This document shows positions 48,863 through 59,721 of a DNA stretch of 64,000 bases, in pieces. Position 1 is the stretch's first letter. Each line of letters begins with the position of its first letter. The notes under the pieces are model-generated. The model saw nothing but the letters and a program-made list of their open reading frames with translations, did not search any database and had not been told where the DNA came from. The position numbers and the translations under genes are program-made. The stretch covers positions 71,053,430 to 71,117,429 of the forward strand of contig OZ023273.1 in NCBI GenBank assembly GCA_964007475.1, in the 5' to 3' direction. The stretch is from Hybos culiciformis (Eukaryota > Arthropoda > Insecta > Diptera > Hybotidae).

Positions 48863-48956
48863 TATTATTATTATTATTAATAGTTTATTGAAAAATAAAT
48901 TTTACAAAATAAAATTAAATTTAGTGCACTAACTTAACTATATTAAGTCTACGGCT
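48863..48956 (-). mobile_element. Truncated LINE 3' end with (TAA)n tail
   Basis: On the minus strand: agccgtagacttaatatag..., then a tail of caataaactat and (TAA)n. The 14-mer tcaaagcttttgat is duplicated exactly at 48849-48862 and 48957-48970. A 94-bp insert with a 3' simple-repeat tail and a variable-length duplication is the signature of a 5'-truncated non-LTR retrotransposon or SINE. Confidence 0.8.
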
Positions 48957-48970
48957 TCAAAGCTTTTGAT

Positions 48971-50515
48971 CTTGACATGAAAGTTATAATTTTTGTTTAA
49001 TATTTTATTTGTATAGCGTAATTAATTTACAAGAAAACTATCGCTATTAATGAATAATGCTCTTAATAAATCAATTATTTTCATTTGTGAACATAAATGT
49101 ATACACAATTAATTTTTATGGTTTTTCCAAGAAATTTATATTTCAAATATGGTTTATTATTTCAATGAAAAAATTATGTATATTTTAACTTACAACTGTT
49201 CAAACAATATTTTATAATGAATTGAATTTCAATTATTTTATTCGATTAAAACGTACTTGTCAATAAATCAAGTAAATATTCAAGTAAATTCTTTTGAAAA
49301 AAAAATACCAATTAATTGAAGATCATGTATTAGTACAATTCTTCTGGTCTGATCTAGTTACTGGAATTAAGGCTCTTTGATAATAATATAGACAATATGT
49401 AATTTGTTAGCATCGATTTTTATTTATGTACAATGACCGATTATGACAGTTACAAAAACGTTGTGTACTATATAGTTAACTTCCTATGTAAAATTATTTT
49501 ATGCATCTGCGATAATTTATTATTTATTTCGTAATTTTTTTTTTTGCAAATATTTTTAATTTATTTTTACAAGGATTTTTATTAAAATTATTATAGGAGT
49601 TTTTATTTATTTTAAAAATTATTTTTATTATTAAAATTATTTTAATAATTTTAACTTCTTAAAAATAAAAATAATGTACTTGAAAATGTTAATTAAGTGT
49701 TAAGGTTTTTTTTTTGAACTAAATATAAATTTTTTTAAATATTATTACTAAATTTTTCTTTTTTGTTTCAGGTATTTATTACGATGAATGTTTTTTAATG
49801 GTTTATTTGGACACAACGAATTTAATTTATTTTTTAATTGTTTCAAAAAAAATAAAATATCAGGTATCTGGATAAAGTCAAATATTAGTAGTCAAATAAA
49901 TTTCTACGATATTATTTTTTTTATTATAAGGATAGATTTTTTAATTTGACTAATTATGAACTTAAATTTTATATAAAAATATTATTTCATATAGATAAAT
50001 AATTATTGAAAATCAGAATAATTTTATTCAATAATTATAATAATTCTATTAAATTCTATTAAATATTATATATACATATATAAAATATATTATTTTAAGA
50101 ACAGAAAAAACAATTTTTTTCTTCTTTTATCTAAATTTTTTAAAATTTCATTAATATAATATTTACTTTCGTAAGAATAAATTTTTTAATTGAAAATATT
50201 GTTTTCGAACTTACTTTTATATTTTAAACAAACTTTCGTAGGAATAAAATAATAATAATGATTTCTAATTACGATCATTTTTGCGCAGTATAAATAAACG
50301 AAAGACATTACAGCTTGCGTCAATTCAATTACTTTTTGTTTGTACGTTTAATTTATGTATGAGATTTTTATTTTTGTTTATCTTCCAAATTTTTTATTAT
50401 GTTTATATCTAATATGTATGTAATTTTTATGTTATTTAATTGAATTTGTAGTTATTTTTAATACCTCTAACTTTTTAGTTTATTAAAAGTCGTAATTAAG
50501 GAGTAAATTAATTTT
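48971..50515. other. AT-rich stretch, no gene seen
   Basis: A/T-rich DNA; nothing coding-like or repeated was recognised. Confidence 0.5.
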
Positions 50516-51014
50516 AATGGGCATGTGCTCGGTATGTTGTATTTAGTAGTATAGAATTTAGAACGCTAAATGGAATATTATATGCGTCAATACACATGCA
50601 ATCATTAAATGCTTCATTCCATTCATTAAATGCTTCATTCCATTCATTAAATGCCTCTTCCATTCATTTAATGCTTCAATGTTTCATATTGAATGTTCCG
50701 TATTACCTAAACAAAAATAATATCACTCACAATATTTCAATACAGACAAATACCAACAAAAAATGAAAAAAAAAATGTGTATATCAACCTTTGTTTTTTT
50801 TTCATTGTAAATGTATAGACTGCAACTACCTTACACATGCACATTAAAACAGTATATTGGATATGTTAACAAAATTTGTTATACAACTCGTTCTGTATTT
50901 ACACAAAAACAAATAGACACGTGTCAATTTATTGACTCGTGTCAATGTATTTTTGTGTATACAGAACTCTTAATTAATAACAAATTTAGTTATCATATAC
51001 AATAATCTACTATT
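50516..51014 (+). mobile_element. Helentron/DINE-1-like element, copy 4
   Basis: Head aatgggcatgtgctcggtat, then gttgtatttag; a 21-bp minisatellite (separate entry); core actcacaatatttcaataca; tail acatgcacattaaaacagta with two gtcaatttattgactcgtg-type pieces; end aatctactatt at 51014. It is closest to copy 1 (34254). The cgaccttcggtctcg hairpin of the other copies is deleted here, leaving gtcaatttattgac. Confidence 0.65.
50603..50683. repeat. 21-bp minisatellite
   Basis: Units cattaaatgcttcattccat start at 50603, 50624 and 50645, with a diverged unit at 50665; the period is 20-21 bases. It sits at the same relative place as the unrelated 31-bp array in the copy at 34254. Confidence 0.9.
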
Positions 51015-51935
51015 AAAGCATTTAAAATTTTTATTTATCTCGATGGCAAAAAATTCATCGTAATTTTTTTAACTAAATAAAAAGATTTTAAAATATTATT
51101 CAGTATACCTATTATGTGATATTCATAAAATTAATAGTAGATTACAATACATGTTATGAAAATTTGTTATTCTTGCGAGTTGTGTATACACACAAACGAG
51201 TCAAATTTATATCACGAGACCGAAGGTCGAGTGATATAAATTGACGAGTGTCTATGTGTATACACAACGAGTTCAAAATGAAGCAAGGAAATAAAATTTA
51301 ATTAAGTTATGTGTATATTCTTTGGTCTAATCAGTCTTAAACATTGATGATTAAATAAAAAACTTCTTATTATATCTCATCAATAAATTTTATTTCCCAA
51401 TAATTCGTACCCTTTCCTGGTACATTATCAAGGGCCTACATGGAAAAATTAACAATATTATTTTTACTCATTTTTTAATATGAATCAATGCCTCTATATA
51501 CCTAGCCAGGAAGCTAAAAATAAAAAGAGAGAATTTGTACCTTATTTTGATATTATTATATGGAAAATTTTTATTTTCGAAGGATCTTATCTGTTCGGGG
51601 ACCTAGCTTTTAGGAAAAAATTTATTTAAATAATAGATAGTCATATTTATATAATTTGAAAATCCCATTAAAAAATATGGACATTTAGATAGGTAATTTG
51701 CACTTTTAATTTTAAAAGCATTGCGCAAAGGAACATAGATCCTTCCTACATAAGCTTTTGAAGCAAACTGAGAAAAATATTATTTATTACAATTTTTTTA
51801 GTTTTCAAAAATACAAGTTGAATTTTCAGTGGATGACTCCCGTTTATTAAATGTATTATCATAATTATTATTTAGTTTATGTTATAAATTATTTTAATAT
51901 GAGCGGGTTTTTAAGCCGTATTTTAAAAAAGAATT

Positions 51936-52108
51936 CGGACAATTGAACGTATATTAATTCACCTTATTGAAATTCATCGTATAACCATATAATAGTTTAC
52001 CATATAATAATTCACCGTATAGTAATTATACGATAAATTTCTAATACGGTGAATTGCTATACAATGAACTATTTATTACAGGTGAATTCATATTCGATGA
52101 ATTGTCCG
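51936..52108. mobile_element. Small foldback element, 173 bp
   Basis: The arms are cggacaattgaacgta on the left and, inverted, cggacaattcatcgaa on the right. Internal ttcaccgtata and tatacggtgaatt are a second inverted pair, and accatataat-type motifs repeat. The frame at 52054-52263 begins inside it and shows no known domain. Confidence 0.6.
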
Positions 52109-52317
52109 TAAATCAATCAAAAGATAAAAATTCTACAATAACGGCAGAAAAAAATGATGTATTTACTATAAGAAGTTTGGAGAAATGTTATTATTGTGTA
52201 TTTTCGATTGACAGTAAGAAATTTAAACAATTCAATCATTTATCTGAAATAATTAACACTTAAAACTGATTTTTAAGATACATAATATTTTTTGGTTGTT
52301 TTATTATCTAAATTTAA

Positions 52318-52855
52318 GGCTGGTATTCAACTGAAGATAAAGTACAAGATAAATTTTATCTTGAAAAGGAACATTATTGAGTGAGATAAAAATTGACACA
52401 TGACTTTCTGACTTATGTAGTATCTAAACAATTTTATTTTTAATTTTCTTACCTCCCAACTTTCACCCATTTTATTTAATTAATTTTACCAATTTTATTT
52501 TATTTTATTAAATTAAACTATTATTTTAATTTTAATATTTTTTACCAATTTCAGTTTAAAAATTATTTTAGTTTTCTGGTTTTTGTTTGTTTTCTTCAAA
52601 CAACAAACGTCAAATTCTTTTTACACGACCTAATGTCAAAATTTATCTTCAAAAGAATGTTCAAAACATTCTTTGCAAGATAAACTTTTGAAATAAAATT
52701 TATTTGAGTGAAAAAATTTTCATACAATTTTTACTCAGATAAATTTCCATTTATCTTCAGTTGGGTACCGATAAATTAAATTCACTCAACTAAAATTTAT
52801 CTCACATAAAATTTTATATGAAAAAGTTGATTTTATCTCCAGTTGAATACCGGCC
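52318..52855. mobile_element. MITE, 538 bp, GGCTGGTATTCAACT ends
   Basis: Left arm ggctggtattcaactgaaga followed by taaa; right arm, inverted, ggccggtattcaactggaga followed by taaaa. The pentamer TTTAA flanks both sides (52313-52317 and 52856-52860). Internal aagataaattttatctt pieces fold on themselves. No coding capacity. Confidence 0.85.
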
Positions 52856-54222
52856 TTTAAAACTAAATTATTAAAAAATCTTATTTAATAAAATATTTTT
52901 TAAGTAGTCAATTAATGCTTCAATCAACTTACAACTTAAAAAATCATAAAAACGTCCTTCTGCTGTAATAATTTTGATGATACTAAATTGAGAATAATAA
53001 TTAATTTTCTATGTTTTGATTTTTTTTTTTCATAGTTTTCTTAGGTTTCGATAGAGTCGAAAGTTTTACGAAGTTTGATTTTGAAAAACTTCGTGAAAAA
53101 AATTGAGTTTCCAGGCTAGATATATAGAGGCATTGTACACATAATAACATTATAACAGTCAAATAAAATCACATTAAATAAAATTTAATTAATACGGAAG
53201 TAAATTTATTTCTCGAAATGATTTCAAACCAGATGATTTAAGATCAGCTAATTCCTAAAATTTTAAAAAAAAATTAGTAATTTTTCCAAAAAAAAATTAT
53301 TCATTTTCTTTTTTGCAGAAAAAAAATCGAATAATTTTTTTTTTGGAAAAATTACTATTTCTTAAATTTTATTTTTAATTATTAAAAAAAAAAATAATAA
53401 TTTTATAATTTTTTTTTTTTTATAATTAAAAATAAAACCAAATAGTTGAAATTATTATAATTATAATTTATATTTACAATAAATAATCTCCTTGTTGCAG
53501 CCATTTTCCTCGTTTGGTGATAAAAGAAAAAAAATTCTTACTTGACATTTGACAATTGACAGCAAACTTTATAATGCCATTTTCAATTCTTTTAGGGCTA
53601 CCATTGTTCTATTTTTATTCATTTTGTTTTTTTGAATAAAATAAGGCAATTTTTGAAGTGTGGTAAAATTTTTGTACTAAAATCCAACCACACTCGCTTA
53701 AAAATTTAGTAGTAGAGGTTCGAAGATATATAGTAGATAATAGTAGATTGAAACACATGTTAAGAAAATTCATCGACTGATCGACTGGCCGCTTTAAAAA
53801 AAAAAAAAATAGCCGCGAATTTTTTTATTGGTTCTTTTTTGTTTTTGTTTTGTTTGCTCGGAGGGAAAATATATATTAGCTCAGAGGGGAAATATAGATT
53901 TTTAGCCTTATAAACTAAACTTTATTTGACATTGATATGATGCATGTGAGAGGTATACATTTGCAATTTTTATTTTTTTTTGTATTTGTCTGTATTGAAA
54001 TATTGTGAGTGTGAGTGATATTATTTTTGTTTATAGTATTACGCAGTTCAAAATGAAGTAAGTAAATACAATATAGGGAAATGTAAATACAATTTACATC
54101 ACAGGGAAATGTAAATACAATTTACATTTCCCTATAATTGCATGTGTATTCATGCATGCAATGGACCATTTACCGAGCTAAATTTGCGAATGTAAATACA
54201 ACTTACCGAAGACATGCACATT

Positions 54223-55370
54223 AAACTCTTATTAAGAGTTCAAAATAGGGGAATACCATTTAAATTAAAAAATTATAATTATTCAAATGTTCAGTAAAAT
54301 CCTATATTAAAGTTGAGCAAAAACAAAATTTAATATTTGATACAGAGACAATAATGTTGTTGAAAACTTTTTCAAACTTCACGACAACAACAACAATGGC
54401 AAACACAAACATTTCAACTTTTAAGATAAAAAAATCAAAAAATTAATGTGTTAACTAATTTCTACTCTTAACATAATTTAAATGTAGAATTTTTGGTTTA
54501 CCATAATTTTTGCATAATTTTTTTTTAACATTTAATCCTTAAAAGGATAGAAACATTTTGATAAATAAAGAGGATGTTAAAAAAGAAAATTCTTAAAAAA
54601 AATTTAATGAGCACTAGAAGTATGTATATATGTATAAATAAAGTTAGTTAGAGTAACTTTTCTTTAAATAAATAATATAATAATATAATAATATATATGT
54701 ATTGCAAATGTATACTGTTTATTCAATTTCTATTTATTTCAATTATTATGTCGAGATGGCATTATTAGAAAAATTAATTTCAAAAATTTTAATTCTAAGC
54801 GCTTTTTATTGTGCGACTTTTTCTGTATGAAAGTTTGGAGCTTACTATAAAAATTTAAACTGGTCAATGACAAATTTCTAAATTTCTAAATGTGAATAAA
54901 GATTTTCTTTCTATTAATTTGAAATCAATCATTTACTGAAATTTGGTATATAATAGTAGTGCTTATTTTGATTTCGATTCTTCAATAAATTTGAAATGGA
55001 AATGAATTTCAATATTTTCTTTAAAGAACTTTATTAGTTTTCAACAATGTATGAACTGCGTATATTTTATAAATTTTAAATAGTATACCAAAATTAAACC
55101 ACAAAATTTTCGGTTTTTACAGTTATTTCAATTAACTAAAACAAATTAAGTTAATCCTTGAATATTATAATTTTATTTTTTAATTTCATAACAATTGAAT
55201 TATATCAACAATAACTTTAATTTAATTAAATTAAAAAGAAAATAATTTTAGTTTTCAAACGAATTAGAATTAATTTTCTTTTTCATATATAATATATACG
55301 CAGATACCACAAAATTTAAATTTTCATTTCTTCATACAATTTTATTCTTTTATGTATGTGGATACACGAA
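54223..55370. other. AT-rich stretch, no gene seen
   Basis: A/T-rich DNA with a small patch of caacaacaacaatggcaaac at about 54385. Nothing coding-like was seen. Confidence 0.5.
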
Positions 55371-55376
55371 AAATTT

Positions 55377-56545
55377 AGAGCGATTCCCAATTTTTTCGTT
55401 GTTTTATGGGAAAAACACATCTGTGGACAATATTGGGACACATTTCTATATTTTTAGAGGTAACCAATCTCATATTTTATGGGATACTGTACCAAAAAAA
55501 TATCGAAATCTTCAACTGAAATGGAATTAAGTCCCAATTTTTTAGGAATTATTTCGATTAAAATGTGGAGCTGTTCTCATGATTTATGGAGTTGGTCCAA
55601 ATCAAATTTAGGACTAATTCCTATTTTATTGTAGGAATCTATCCTTTTAAAGAGTAAATTAAAAGGAATAAGTACTATAGTATAAAAGGTAAACTTTACA
55701 ATTGTTGTAGGAATTAATACTAATATAGTTGGTAAACACTGTCCTATCCTTTTTTTTTTTTGTTTTTTTTTGTTTTTTTTTATTTTTTTTGATTTTTTTT
55801 TTAATTTTTTTGTTTTTTTTTTATTTTTTTCTTTTTTGTTTTTTTTTTTATTTTATTTTTTTTTTTATTTTTTTGGTTCTTTTTTTTTTTATTTTTTTCT
55901 TGGTTTGTTTTTTTTTTTTTTCGCTTTTTCTTGTTTTTATATTGTTTTTTTTATTTGTTTTCGGCACCCATCTAAGTACTATCACTACGACACGTTGCTA
56001 AACGTTGTTTTCAATGTGATGTAGAGTCTTCCACTGAGCTATGTCAGTAATATACAACGATGTATTAAATAGAAAATATAAATTCGGTAACTATTAAATA
56101 AATAGGATTAAAAATTGGGGATTTTGGTGCCTTTCCAGGGGAAACGATCCAATTTTAGATGGGAAGAAATATAACTAAAGTTGTAACTATCCCTATTTTT
56201 CATATAACTTAGTTCCAGTAATTTTTAGAGCTTGTTGCTATTTTCTTGGGTGTTTGATTCCAAAATTTTTAGAAATTAATCCATTAAAAAATGGGACATG
56301 TGCATATTTTTTTGGAAACGCTCCACCTAAAGAAGGATCAGTTCCAATTTTAAAAGTACTGAAACCCATATTTCTTGTTTCTTCTTTTATAGGAATGTGT
56401 GCTTTTATTTTGTAAAGAATCCTTTTTTTTTTAAATTTGATGCTATTTTTTGAGGACTTAATTCCAAAATTTAAGGGAAATTTTTCTATTTTGCTGTTCC
56501 CATATTTTTTTGGAATCGCTCCATGGGCTTTTTTTTTCCGTGACA
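55377..56545. mobile_element. Foldback block of GGAATCGCTCC motifs
   Basis: The left boundary region gagcgattcccaattttttc...atggg is inverted at the right as cccatatttttttggaatcg followed by ctcc. In between, variants of the motif recur in both orientations: ggaattaagtcccaattttt (55522), ggactaattcctatttt (55610), ggaaacgatccaattttag (56139), tttttttggaaacgctcc (56306) and others. This resembles a foldback element built from short palindromic units. It is interrupted by a SINE-like insert at 55748-56050. The 102-codon minus-strand frame at 56238-56546 is a read-through of these units. Confidence 0.55.
55748..56050 (-). mobile_element. tRNA/5S-like SINE with long A-rich tail
   Basis: On the minus strand the body (56050-55961) begins ttactgacatagctcagtgg, which contains an A-box-like tagctcagtgg. 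It later reads tagtacttagatgggtgccg, close to the agtacttagatggg segment of the 5S rRNA internal promoter region. It then runs into a 213-base degenerate A-rich tail (T-rich on +, 55748-55960). A clear B box and a target duplication are missing, so the assignment is tentative. Two frames in the T-rich tract (55729-56024) made of Phe are artefacts. Confidence 0.5.
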
Positions 56546-56639
56546 TTAATTTAATAGGAAAACTTCAAGTAAAAGTTAGTTATGTAATAACATATCATTT
56601 TCGCAGCCATTTCATTTTTTTTTTGTTTTATATTTTTTA

Positions 56640-56757
56640 CCTAGTTTGCATGATCGAGTTGAAACAGAGTTGAGTTTTCGTTGAGTTGATTTTTAATATG
56701 AAAATTTTCAACTCGACGAAAGCTCAACTCGTTTTCAACCCTATCATGTAAACTAGG
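56640..56757. mobile_element. Short MITE, GTTTACATG family, copy 3
   Basis: The arms are cctagtttgcatgatcgagt and, inverted, cctagtttacatgatagggt. TA flanks both ends (56638-56639 and 56758-56759). At 118 bp it keeps the family ends and the gttgaa/caactc motifs but lacks the middle of the 280-bp copies at 11626 and 35418. It is almost entirely a hairpin. Confidence 0.82.
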
Positions 56758-56850
56758 TATTTTATGTTTTTATCCCAGGGATACTGGTAACTTTCCAGAA
56801 TTGGATTTTTTTTGAATTTCATTCTTCTGAATTGGCAACAGGAACAAATT

Positions 56851-56943
56851 TTTGATGGACGGAACACGTAATATCGACTTTTTCACTTCGACAATGATTT
56901 GATCTCATTTTGAATAAAAATTGACTCTTCCCGTCCATCAAAG
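56851..56943. mobile_element. Short foldback MITE TTTGATGG, copy 2
   Basis: tttgatggacggaacacgta on the left and ttcccgtccatcaaagaaat on the right form the arms. The loop shares cgactttttcacttcgacaa and ttgatctcattttgaataaa with the copy at 36960-37099. About 90-95 bp. Confidence 0.75.
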
Positions 56944-59263
56944 AAATAATTTTATAAGTGTAAAAATATATTTTTATGCGGATATTTGAAAATATAGAGA
57001 ACACGGTAGATTAATTAAAGAGAAATAATTTTTTGTTAAATAAAAAATTGCTAAAATTGGTTGAATGCTTTTAGCTTGTTATTTTTAATAGTAATATTTT
57101 CTTTAATTAATATTAAATTTTCATAAAATTACCCATCAGCAGCATCAGATGTTATAAGTTTTTATCATTGCGCATGAAAGTTTATTTTATTTTATGCACA
57201 GTTAAATTAAAAAATTATTAGAAATATTATTCTGTGGATATAACATTACCCAGAAAGATTATTTTCACCTTGGTTGATTTATAGTGGAAAAGAAATATCT
57301 TTTAGCGAAAAAAAAAATTAAAATAATTTTTTTTCAAGAACATAAAAATTGTTTTTTAGTGCAGAAAAATTACAAACTTTATAAATTATTAATGTATTTT
57401 CCTGTGTTTTTTCTTATATATACATATTTATATTTTTCATTATTATTGCTATTTTAAAGTATATATAAGTAGTAAATTTTCCTTGCAGTATAATAAAAGG
57501 AAAAAGGAAAAGAAAACAGCAAACAATTTGAATGAAATTTATTCTTTGCTAAGAAAAAAATAAATAAATAAATAAATATGCACTATAACAGAACAATTAA
57601 TTTCAAAATATAAATATTCTCGTACAAGACCCTGAGTTCAATATTATGTTATAAACTTGCGAACGAAGTTTATCTATAATGTTTTTTATTTAATTATAAT
57701 TTATACATATATATTTAATTATTAATATTTGATTATATTTACAATTCTAATATGATTATTTTTTGAAAACAAGTTGCACTATGAAATCTATATAGAAAAT
57801 ATAATTTATTAATTATAATACGATTCCTCAGAAAATTTCTATATTAACAACATATTTATCAGAAAGTATGTATATATTTAAAGCGAATCACTTTTTCTTT
57901 CTTGCATATAAAACAAGGAAATAAAAAAAAAAACATAAATTCTAGTTTTTTTTTTTTCAAGGTTAAGAATTTTAATGTTATGTTATTCTAATCGTTATTT
58001 ATTATTATTATTATTTTTTTTTTAATTCAATAAAGTGAAAAGATTTACATAAATTAAAATATAAATTTTTATTTCATTAATATTTTTTTGTTAAGAAAAT
58101 CAATATATTATTAAGTAGACGATAATAAACATTTAGTACATAACTTACAAAATGACGTATGATGTACGATGATGTATGTTGACAAGAAATTTATAAAACA
58201 ATATTATCTTATGTTGTCATTTTCATAGATTTCTGAATTGCATATTATATTAATTGAAAGTTAAATTTCGGAGAATTTAAATTGATCAAAAGAAATTACC
58301 TTGACAACCAGTATGGTATTTTCTTTTTATAATCCAAGGGGATTATACCATTTATTTGAAATATTATAATAAAATAAATTAAAATTAATAAAATTATTCT
58401 ATAAGAATGAAAAAATTGCATGTGAATAATAAAAAAAAAAAACAAAACATTAAAAAAAACTGCAAAAATTTTGACCAAACAATTTTAAATTGCTGTTTCG
58501 TTTCGGTAATAAAATGTCTAGTAACAGCGTTGGGGACAATTATAACATTAAAATATCAAAAAATGAAAAATTATGTAATATTTGAAAATACATATAACTA
58601 ACTAATAATTTATTTACATTAGTCGATTTTAGTTTGACTGTCCAAGAAATTATTTTTATAACATATAAGTTGTAATAAATAAATACTAAAAAAAATTATT
58701 ACTTTATTACATATAGCATACCCATACACATAAGTCGAATTTATTTTGAATTTTTACATTTTAACTACTTGCAAAATGAAACATAAATTAAACATTTTAA
58801 GCTTGAGCACGTAAAACTGACTTTAATAATTATAATGCTATAATGCTTATATGTACTTTCTTAAAAGTTCATAGACATTTTTATTTTGAAAAGTTTTCAT
58901 ATCATAAGAAATCCCTAACAAATATATTTTATTTCTTTTTAATATAACATTCTTATTTACGATTCTTAGAAACAAAATTAGATTTTATTCTAAAAATGAT
59001 ACACTTTGAAGTTTTAGCCTATATGAATAAGTCTAAGTTCTAAAGTTTTTATTACATTTTTATTCTCAAAAGATAGATAAATAAAGTTTTTTCTCGATTA
59101 TTTCAAATATAAAAAACATTTTAATGCATTTGAAGCTTTAATCGAAAACGAAAAATAAAATATTTATATACATATTAATATAATATAATAATATATAATA
59201 ATATTTTATTAGAAAACTTGCAAAGAAATTTACAAAAATTAATTAGTTCTAAGGGATATGATC
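56944..59263. other. AT-rich stretch, no gene seen
   Basis: A/T-rich DNA with (AAAT)n at about 57563-57583. Frames at 58296-58478 and 58407-58601 overlap on opposite strands and have no motif. Confidence 0.5.
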
Positions 59264-59271
59264 CTTTAGAA

Positions 59272-59713
59272 CAGTGATAAGCAACCTTTTTCGAGAGCGG
59301 GTAAATTACAATACTTTCGATTCTCTATTGGGCAACTGGGTCAAAAATTAACTCAAATTTTTTATTAAATAAAATTTTTTATTAAATCAAATTTTTTATT
59401 AATTTATTATTAATAATATTGAAAGAAAAATAATAATATTGAAAGAAAAATAAAAATATTGGAAGAAAAGTTTCCTTGCAAAATTTTTCTAAATTTTTCT
59501 AAGTATGTTGTTCTTTTTTATCTGAATTTTCCAGCGTCAATCTGTTTCTCATCTTCAAAATTCAAAAAAAAGATAAAAAACTACTTGGCCGGATTGGGTT
59601 ATTGGAAATATGGCCGCGGGTAACTATGTTAAAAATACTTGACCGGATTGGGTTATTGGAAATATGGCCGCGGGTAACTATGTTACCCGCGGGTAGGGGG
59701 TTGCGTACCACTG
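59272..59713. mobile_element. Non-autonomous hAT element, 442 bp
   Basis: Ends cagtgataagcaacc and, inverted, cagtggtacgcaacc, typical hAT termini. The 8-mer ctttagaa is duplicated perfectly at 59264-59271 and 59714-59721. A 54-bp tandem repeat lies near the right end. The minus-strand frame at 59562-59750 is produced by this repeat. No transposase is encoded. Confidence 0.93.
59583..59690. repeat. 54-bp tandem duplication inside hAT
   Basis: Two units starting acttgg/acttga at 59583 and 59637 share ccggattgggttattggaaa and tatggccgcgggtaactatg. The second unit continues into tacccgcgggtaggg, which partly inverts the ccgcgggta motif. Confidence 0.92.
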
Positions 59714-59721
59714 CTTTAGAA

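Larger units (their letters stand above)
51486..53135. mobile_element. Element with GCCTCTATATA inverted ends
   Basis: Left arm caatgcctctatatacctag followed by ccaggaagct; right arm, inverted, caatgcctctatatatctag followed by cctggaaact. About 30 bp with few mismatches. It spans 1650 bp, encloses two smaller inverted-repeat elements and lies inside the 1.87-kb insertion. No transposase or clear target duplication was seen. Confidence 0.7.
51306..53175. mobile_element. 1.87-kb insertion with 17-bp duplication
   Basis: The sequence aaataaaatttaattaa occurs at 51289-51305 and again at 53176-53192, while the uninterrupted sister copy near 38880-38920 has this site once. The duplication therefore marks an insertion event. 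The insert contains at least three inverted-repeat elements. Its own class is unclear: a 15-17-bp duplication suggests a retroelement, but no reverse transcriptase or tail is recognisable. Confidence 0.7.
51133..54222 (-). repeat. Inverted copy of 1.3-kb composite, interrupted
   Basis: Reading backwards from 54222 it repeats the order found at 37866-39175: Helentron-like unit (54222-53739), middle segment (53738-53193), and tail module (51305-51133). The continuity is broken by a 1.87-kb insertion at 51306-53175. About 90 bp of the tail module, including acatgcacattaaagc, are missing compared with the forward copy. Confidence 0.82.

Noticed and set aside
52054..52263. 69-codon frame MLYNELFITGEF...
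   Set aside because: Starts inside a foldback element and shows no known domain. The more ordinary composition of its second half is noted but is not enough to call a gene.
55729..56024. Two overlapping frames of almost pure Phe residues
   Set aside because: Translation of the T-rich strand of a degenerate poly-A tail.
56238..56546. 102-codon minus-strand frame starting MSRKKKAHGAIPKKYG
   Set aside because: Internally repetitive (GIKSSKN, GISF-type units) because it reads through the repeated GGAATCGCTCC/AATTTTT motifs of a foldback block.
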